A DNA stretch of 64,000 nucleotides from Salvator merianae (lineage: Eukaryota; Chordata; Lepidosauria; Squamata; Teiidae), in contig QVOM02000021.1 of assembly GCA_003586115.2 (NCBI GenBank), positions 6,514,119-6,578,118 on the forward strand, in the 5' to 3' direction. This document shows, one piece after another, positions 58,063 through 64,000 of the stretch. Within the stretch, counting starts at the first letter, position 1. Every line of letters starts with the position of its first letter. The notes beneath the pieces are model-generated. The model did not search any database. It had not been told where the DNA came from and saw nothing but the letters and a program-made list of their open reading frames with translations. A program made the translations under genes and the position numbers.

Positions 58063-58854
58063 AGGGTGTGATCAGACAGGCTATTGTGGTCTGCTTCCCG
58101 TCGCACGGAAGCTGCAGCATTCACAAAGCTCTCTGAAAAAAATGCCTCTGTGCCTTTCCGAGGCTGCCTAGGCCGCCTCGTCCATAATCACCTTTTCTGT
58201 GCTCTCGGGTGGCCTTGGGAAGCACTTCAACCAATCAGAGCCTTGCAGGAATCCGTAGGACAACAGCACAAGAAGGGAGGGGGCAAGCAAGCTCTTGCTG
58301 GCAGGGGAAACTTCAAATTCCCTGCCTTCTCTAGATTAAAAAAGATATCAGTAGCATCAGGATTGGGAGAAAGCCCCTAGCTACTAAAGTCCAGCATGCT
58401 TTTTTAACTACAGAAGGCCAAGGGGGATGAAAAGTTTATCCGCACTGGCAAATCTTCTCCCTCCCCTTTCTCCCTGTGCTGGCAAATCTCTCTTCAAGCA
58501 GTTTCTATTCAAGTACTTAACTGCTGGGGGTTTTCCCTTGCCCTCTGCTCCAGTTCCCCAAGGCATCGAGGCATCCTTGCACCGAGAATAAGGGGGGAGG
58601 GAAAGAATAAGGAAGAGTTCAAACCGGGACTCCCTTTTTGAGACAGAAACCTGGCAGTTAAAGAGTTAACAGTTTGGAAAATCTCTTCAGCAAAGAGGCG
58701 GAGAGTGGCTAATCACTGAGCAGCTCCATTTGCGGCCTGTTGCGGAGTTGCCTCATCGGTAAGCGCGTGTGGAAGACTCTTTTCCTGTGCGCGCAGGAAT
58801 TATCCGCTGCTTTCATGCAGGCGATGTTAAAAATTGCTAGTCTGAACACAGCCT
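58063..58854 (-). mobile_element. Family B DNA transposon, copy 2, reversed
   Basis: Ends AGGGTGTGATCAGACAGGCT and TAGTCTGAACACAGCCT. The interior has CCTGGCAGTTAAAGAGTTAA, CTCTTCAGCAAAGAGGCGG and GCAGGAATTATCCGCTG, inverse matches to 33453 and 63731. Richer in CpG than the other copies, so it may be younger. No coding frame. Confidence 0.65.
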
Positions 58855-59327
58855 CAGTTGCTCCTGGCACTCGCATGTGGAGCAATGGCAGAAGCAGAAA
58901 CAACTTTCCCACTCTGTTTCACAACCAGTTCTATTCCGTGATGCACAGGAAAAAAGCTCAGTTACAGGGCCATTTCCTGGCTTTAAAGTTTGAGAGGCCA
59001 GGAAACAGGGGTATTTAGACCCTGTAATGCCCATTTCCAGTGAAGGCCTTTTTCTCTGCCATGTGGAAGCAACTTTAGATAAGCAACTGTTTAGAAAGCA
59101 GAGTATCCAAAGTTTGATCCTTAGCATCTCCATGGAAGAAGCTAGTGACAAACCACTTCTGTATCTTTGCCAAGAAAACTGTACACATGTTTTCATGTAA
59201 ATGGTCATCCCCATGTAATCATTAGGAGACAAGCTCAACTCAAGATAATCTTTATCAGGGACCTACTCTGGAAATGAATAGTAACAAAATATTCTAAAGG
59301 ATTCATGACGTGTGCCAAAAGTGTGTC
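58855..59327. other. Unassigned DNA with a SINE fragment
   Basis: 59090-59230 carries SINE phrases (GACAAACCACTTCTGTATCT, GCCAAGAAAACTGTACACAT). The 133-codon minus frame at 58837 overlaps it and is accidental. Confidence 0.4.
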
Positions 59328-59695
59328 AGGGCCTGTTCACACTTTCCAACTTAGAATGGTAGAATCCTATCATTTTAAGCTGGAACAGTCCCCATGGAGT
59401 GATGGCCATCCGCACTGCAGGGGCTGGAACAGTCCAGAACAGGGCTTCCAGCGGTGCGAATGCTGACTGCCTTCCATGACAGCAGCTGTGGAAACCAGGG
59501 ACACAGTGCACGACTGTCCAGCCAGAGCTGCATCACGCGTATGGCCTGCAGTGTTCGCACACAGATGTAGGTGTGAATACTGTGTACTGGAAGCAGTCAA
59601 GCTGCTCCTGGTGCAGCTTGGGCCTTTGCAGAATGTGGATGCACTGTGCTAGTGAGCATTCGAACACCCACTAGCACTAAAGTGTAAACGGGCCC
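59328..59695. mobile_element. Family D-type element
   Basis: AGGGCCTGTTCACACTTTCC at the left and AAAGTGTAAACGGGCCC at the right form inverted termini. The right part is homologous in inverse to 52939. Confidence 0.55.
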
Positions 59696-60164
59696 CCAGT
59701 TTCATGACTCATGATAAAACATTTAAATGCAAAAAAATTGAATATTTTTGTATTTTGTTCATCAATATATTTTTTTTTATAAAAAAATATGAATTATATG
59801 TGTTAAATCACTACAGTTTCAGAGACCATTAAAATGTCTAATTATTTCCTGGAATGTTTTTAAGCCACTCAAGAATTTAGTTTTGTCCTTGATACAAATG
59901 AATATACATAATATGTTCCATAAAATCACAGCTGCACAAAGAAAGAAAGAAAAAGAAAAAAAAGCAGAGAACCATAAAAAGCTTTCTTTTTATGGCCCTT
60001 CATGCTTTGCCAATTATTAATTGATCCAAACTCAAATGAGAGTGGTTAATATTTGAGATTTCTAGCCATTGGCTTTCTTTCTGTTGTCTCTTATAGGTTT
60101 CCTATATTGTACTTATAAAAGTACAATCAAATGCACATTTAAACCAGTGGCCAATCAACATTTC
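59696..60164. other. AT-rich DNA
   Basis: Poly-A/T rich and a GAAA-rich run near 59940; no gene seen. Confidence 0.4.
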
Positions 60165-62425
60165 ATTTTGCGTGGAGGAACTGCCAATTTCTGTGGAGAG
60201 ACAGACTGAGGCTATGTCTTCATTACACAGCAGAGATCCTCTTCCTCCATCTCTGAAGCAACACATCTCCATTCACCTCTGTGGCACAGCATCTAGGGAC
60301 CTGCTGTCACACCCCAGGGGCAAGGGAAGAGCATCTTCGGATCAGGGTGGACAGAATTCATGGGGGTGTGCTCGATGTAATGAGTTCCTGGCTCTCAGGG
60401 AGCAAGGAATGACTCTGAAGTCACGAAATGGCTTCCTGACTCCTTCAGTTCTCTTACCACACTTCATGGATATATGGCAAGATGACTGGCAGGGGAGCAG
60501 GTTTCTTCTCTTGAAGCCAAGATAGCAGGCCTGGAAATGCAGAGAGAGAAAGATGTGAGGATGAGACCTTCAGGGATGCAGTAGAAGCATCCCACCCCAC
60601 TGTGGGGAGCCCTCCAGCTGCCTTGAAGAGTAGAGGTCTTAGGCAGGAAGAATATGAGGCTGGGGAAGATGGACGGGATCTCTTAGTTAGGACCTCTTTC
60701 TTTGAGGATGTGCTTATATCCTCTTGCACTGAGAATACTCCTCCATGGGTGGCAGAAGAGGGGCTTCTAGTAATGGGTGTGTTGATTATTCGAAATACAG
60801 AGAGGTAGATTTGAGATGGGTGTTAACCACAGGGTGACTTGCCTGCTGGATGCAAAAGTTGCAGACATCATGCAGTGTCTAGATAGGAAGGTAGATGATG
60901 CTGGGAAGGAGCCAGTGGTTAAGATACATATTGATACCAATGGAATTGGAAAGGCTAAGGAAGAGGCTCCTGGAAGCCAAATTTAGGTTGTCAGGTAGAA
61001 GATTGAAGTCCAGGAGCTCCAAGGTTGCATTCCCAGAAATGCTAACTGTTTCACATGCATTGACAGCTAGACAAGCAGAACTCAGGAGCCTCAATGTGTG
61101 GATGAGGCAGTGATGTCAAGAGGTAAGGTTTAGATATGTTAGAAACCAGGGAACATTTTGAAGCAAGCCAAACCTGTACAAAAGGGACAGGTTGCACTTG
61201 AATCAAGATGGAATCAGACTTCTGACATTTAATATTGAAAAGGTTGCAGAGCAGCTTTTAAATTGATCCCTAGAAGAAAAGAAGCTGAGCAACATCCAGT
61301 TTGGGAAAGTCTACATTTGAGAGAGGAGGGTTGAGATTGTGCACATAGTGCTGAACTGAGTGGGGAACTAGTCGATAACATTCAAGTAGAAAGATGCATG
61401 AGGCAATCAAAGAATTCACATAGTTTTACAGGACTGAGCTTGCACCGGAGGAGTGCATACAAATCTCTATATGCAAATGCCAGAAGTCTCCAAGACAAAA
61501 CAGGAGTGCTGGAGTCCTTGGTGATGGATAAAAATATTGATATTATTAGCATAACTGAAACCTAGTGGATGGATGAAAACTAATGATCCCAGGTTACAAA
61601 CTGTACAGGAAGGACAGGAAAGAGCAAATTAGAGGTGGTATAGTCTTATATATTAAAAAAGAGATAAAATTTATGAACTGGAAAGTCTAGGTGAATCAGA
61701 CCCATCCACAGAAACATTGCGATAAGAACACCAGGTCAGAAAGCAAATCTAATATTAGGGACATGCTATCACCCTCCTAAGCAAACTGCCAAAGGAGATC
61801 AGCATTTAGAAAATGAGATCAAGGAGGCATCCAAAAAGGAAAGAGTAGTTATAATGGGGGACTTCAACAATCCTCACACAGACTAAGTGAACTCTTGTTC
61901 AACGCATAAGAGAGAGATAAAATTCTTAGACATGCTAACTGTTTCTTCTCTAGAGCAGATGACTGTGGAACCAACCAAAGGAAAGGGGATCCTGGACTTG
62001 ATCCTAACCAATGCTCAAGATATGGTACAAGATGTCACTGTGGCTGATCCAATAGGGAACAGTGACCACAATGCAATAACCTTCAGCTTAAATACAGACA
62101 GTAAGTTGTTGATAAAATCTAACACAGAGACCTTAAACCTGGAATGGAAACTTCCCCAAAATGAGAAAACTAGTAAAAAATGAAATTGAAAGGGAAAGTT
62201 AGATGAGTCCAATCACTCCAACATCCATGGAGAGTATTTACAAATACAATAATGAAGGCTCAATTAGAATGCATACATAAAAGAAGAAAGGGCACTTTTA
62301 AGTCCAAGAGGACACCAGTGTGGTTTACAAGGGCATTTCATTAAAAGCAAGAAAAGTTCATTTAGAAAATGGGAGGCTTGTCCTAACTAGGATAAAAGTA
62401 AGGAACATAAATTCTGGTATAACAG
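60165..62425 (+). mobile_element. CR1 LINE, 5' portion (ORF1 and endonuclease)
   Basis: 60360-60425 encodes CARCNEFLALREQGMTLKSR, the CR1 ORF1 Cys/coiled segment; 60895-61113 is a decayed part of ORF1. The apurinic-type endonuclease follows: NARSLQDKTGVLESLVMDK (61475-61535), IDIISITETW, VVIMGDFN (61845-61870), then GKGILDLILTNAQDMVQDVT and the catalytic GNSDHNAITF (61980-62090). The RT is missing: homology stops near 62425, where L1 sequence begins. Many stops and frameshifts. Confidence 0.75.
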
Positions 62426-62548
62426 ACTTTTTGGACTACAATCCAGATAGAAATAAATAGAATACTAAACACTTCAATCCCACTGGATCCAGAAGTTTAT
62501 CTGCTACATAACTTTACATCATTATAAATCATTTCCAGTAGTCAGAAG

Positions 62549-63455
62549 TAGGGGTGTGCACGAAGCTTCGTAGCAACGAAACTTCGTTCGAATTTCGTGA
62601 TTTCGAGCCCTTCGCATCGGATGCGAAGGGCAACAGAAATCACGAATCGAATTGCGAAGGTCCCTCAATTTTTCGAAGCATTTCGGGACCTTTGCAATTT
62701 GCCACTGTCTCACCCCTCGCGCTGACCACCTAGGGTGAATCAGCCAGCCAGCAGCAAGGGGAAGAGAAAAAAGTTTTAAAACTCAATGGAAAGGAGGGAT
62801 TCCCTTCCCGTTGATTTCCTTCTCTTCCCCTCACTGGCTCCTTCCGCTGCCCCCTTTCTTCCTCTGGCTCACAATGCCTCCCCCTCCATGAGCGGCGCGG
62901 CGGAGATCTCAGCGCTCACCATCAGCGACGCGGCTTGAAGATCTTTCTTTCGCTGAAGGTCTTTCGCATTGATTTTTCTTCCTTTCCGTTGGCTGTCTCA
63001 TACCCCCTAGGCTAGGGGGTATTAGACAGCCACGGAAAGGAACGGGAAGGGAGGGAGAACTGGGTCTTTCTTTCGCTTGATTCCTCTTCCTTTGGCTGTC
63101 TAATGCCCCCTAGCCTAGGGGGTATCAGACAGCCAACGGAAAGGAAGAAAAATCAAAGAAAAATCAACGAGAAGGGAGGGAGAACTGGGTCTTTCTTTCG
63201 CTTGATTCCTCTTCCTTTGGCTGTCTAATACCCCCTAGCCTAGGGGGTATCAGACAGCCAACGGAAAGGAAGAAAAATCAACTGGAAGGGGAGGGAGATC
63301 TGTTGGCTGTCTAATACCCCCTAGGGTGCGAAGATTTTCGCATCAAAAATGAAAGGCGCCCTTTTCGCGCCTCTCCTTTTCGTGCGAAAACGAAGCTCCG
63401 TTGCTTCGCAGCCCTGCGAAACGAAGAGGGGAAAGTGTCTTCGTGCACACCCCTA
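62549..63455. mobile_element. 907-bp hAT-type non-autonomous transposon
   Basis: Inverted termini TAGGGGTGTGCACGAAG and CTTCGTGCACACCCCTA, with an exact 8-bp duplication GTCAGAAG at 62541-62548 and 63456-63463. The interior has secondary palindromes (GCCCTTCGCATC with GATGCGAAGGGC) and a tandem array of hairpin units at about 62990-63325. CpG-rich; no ORF for a transposase, so movement needed an enzyme supplied in trans. Confidence 0.9.
62990..63325. repeat. Tandem hairpin array inside the hAT element
   Basis: Three full units and a partial fourth, each containing GGCTGTCTAATACCCCCTAG facing CTAGGGGGTATCAGACAGCC. The units are about 120 bp apart and joined by GGAAAGGAAGAAAAATCAA and GGGTCTTTCTTTCGCTTGAT. 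Confidence 0.85.
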
Positions 63456-63730
63456 GTCAGAAGTTATTCCATTACATGCTTTATGCAGCAACACTTCTAA
63501 TAACCAGACACTGGAAAGATGCAAGTAATTTAACCTTACAGAGGTGGCATGATATCCTTTGGGATTTACTGAGCAATGAGTTTATAACTGCCAAGAGGAG
63601 TGTACCAACCCAAAATGAAGTAATGAAATCTTTCTTGGAAATTTGGACTCCCGTGTGAGGTGTCTCTATTACAGTTGGAGGTTTTCATTCTACAGCACAA
63701 TTATTGTCTCTAGATGTACTGTTTGAACTT

Positions 63731-64000
63731 AGGGTGTGTTCAGGCTAGTGATTTTTAAAATCGTCTGCATAAAAGGAGCAAATAATTCCTGGGCACACAG
63801 GAAAAAAACCTTCTACAAACAGTTACCTGTTGAACCAATTCAGCAATACAACACTTAGTCTGAAAAAGGTGCTGCTCACTGATTGGCCATTCCCTGCCTC
63901 TTTGCTGAAGCAGTTTCCAAGTCCTTAGCTCCTTAATTGCCAGGTTGTTTTGTTTGCAAAAGAAATGTCAAGTCTCTCTCTCTCCTCATTATGAGAAATC
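63731..64000 (+). mobile_element. Family B DNA transposon, copy 3, cut by the window end
   Basis: Starts AGGGTGTGTTCAGGCTAGTG; then AAATAATTCCTGGGCACACA, CACTGATTGGCCATTCC and CTCTTTGCTGAAGCAGTTTC, in the same order as 33453. Continues beyond the window. Confidence 0.7.

Larger units (their letters stand above)
62430..63660 (+). mobile_element. L1 LINE ORF2 C-terminus, split by a hAT element
   Basis: IPLDPEVYLLHNF before the insertion and HYMLYAATLLITRHWKDASN ... FLEIWTPV after it form the C-terminal segment of L1 ORF2, ending TGA at 63656-63658. The break point is the 8-bp duplicated site of the hAT element. Confidence 0.7.

Noticed and set aside
3591..63325. CRISPR array or other prokaryotic system
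   Set aside because: The spaced repeats at 3.8-4.3 kb and 62.9-63.3 kb are tandem units inside transposons, without unique equal-length spacers, in a vertebrate genome.
32000..64000. CRHBP exons, expected next in synteny
   Set aside because: No frame on the + strand resembles CRHBP; the gene is probably outside the window.

Overview
The window looks like AT-rich, repeat-dense nuclear DNA from a squamate reptile (probably a lizard; I cannot name the species). The evidence is two vertebrate genes with intron-exon structure, decayed CR1, L2, L1 and RTE-like LINEs, tRNA-derived SINEs and many short non-autonomous DNA transposons. Nothing suggests bacterial or organellar DNA.

Only two genes can be supported, both on the + strand. 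F2RL1 (protease-activated receptor 2) is represented by its large last exon at 6669-7771; the signal-peptide exon was not found and probably lies upstream of the window. S100Z is complete in its coding part: exon 24978-25118 (start codon, N-terminal S100 pseudo-EF hand) and exon 31768-31926 (C-terminal EF hand, stop), separated by a phase-0 intron of about 6.6 kb. F2RL1 followed by S100Z in the same orientation matches the tetrapod F2R/F2RL1-S100Z-CRHBP neighbourhood. No CRHBP exon was recognised, so that gene, if conserved, lies beyond 64000.

Layout: 1-6.6 kb is upstream or intron DNA with MITE-like insertions, including a GC-rich Harbinger-like element. 6.67-7.77 kb is the F2RL1 exon, followed by 3' flank. 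8.7-24.9 kb is intergenic DNA with CR1 tails, two fold-back elements at 14.4-14.9 kb, and a possible S100Z leader exon near 17.9 kb. 24.98-31.93 kb is S100Z. 32-64 kb is repeat-rich: a CR1 LINE broken by a DNA transposon, a telomere-like tract and a SINE (33-36 kb); a decayed L2 (46.5-48 kb); a tandemly duplicated RTE-like LINE (54-56.4 kb); an L1 3' fragment (57.2-57.8 kb); a CR1 5' half (60.2-62.4 kb); and an L1 tail split by a 907-bp hAT-like element with an internal array of hairpins (62.4-63.7 kb).

The two genes act separately: F2RL1 is a cell-surface GPCR activated by proteolysis, and S100Z is a small calcium-binding protein. No operon-like or defence system is present. The most unusual material is the receptor's tethered-ligand sequence, the tandem RTE unit, and several families of palindromic elements whose copies can be compared inside the window. 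Repeat boundaries were placed by eye and are approximate unless a target-site duplication is quoted.
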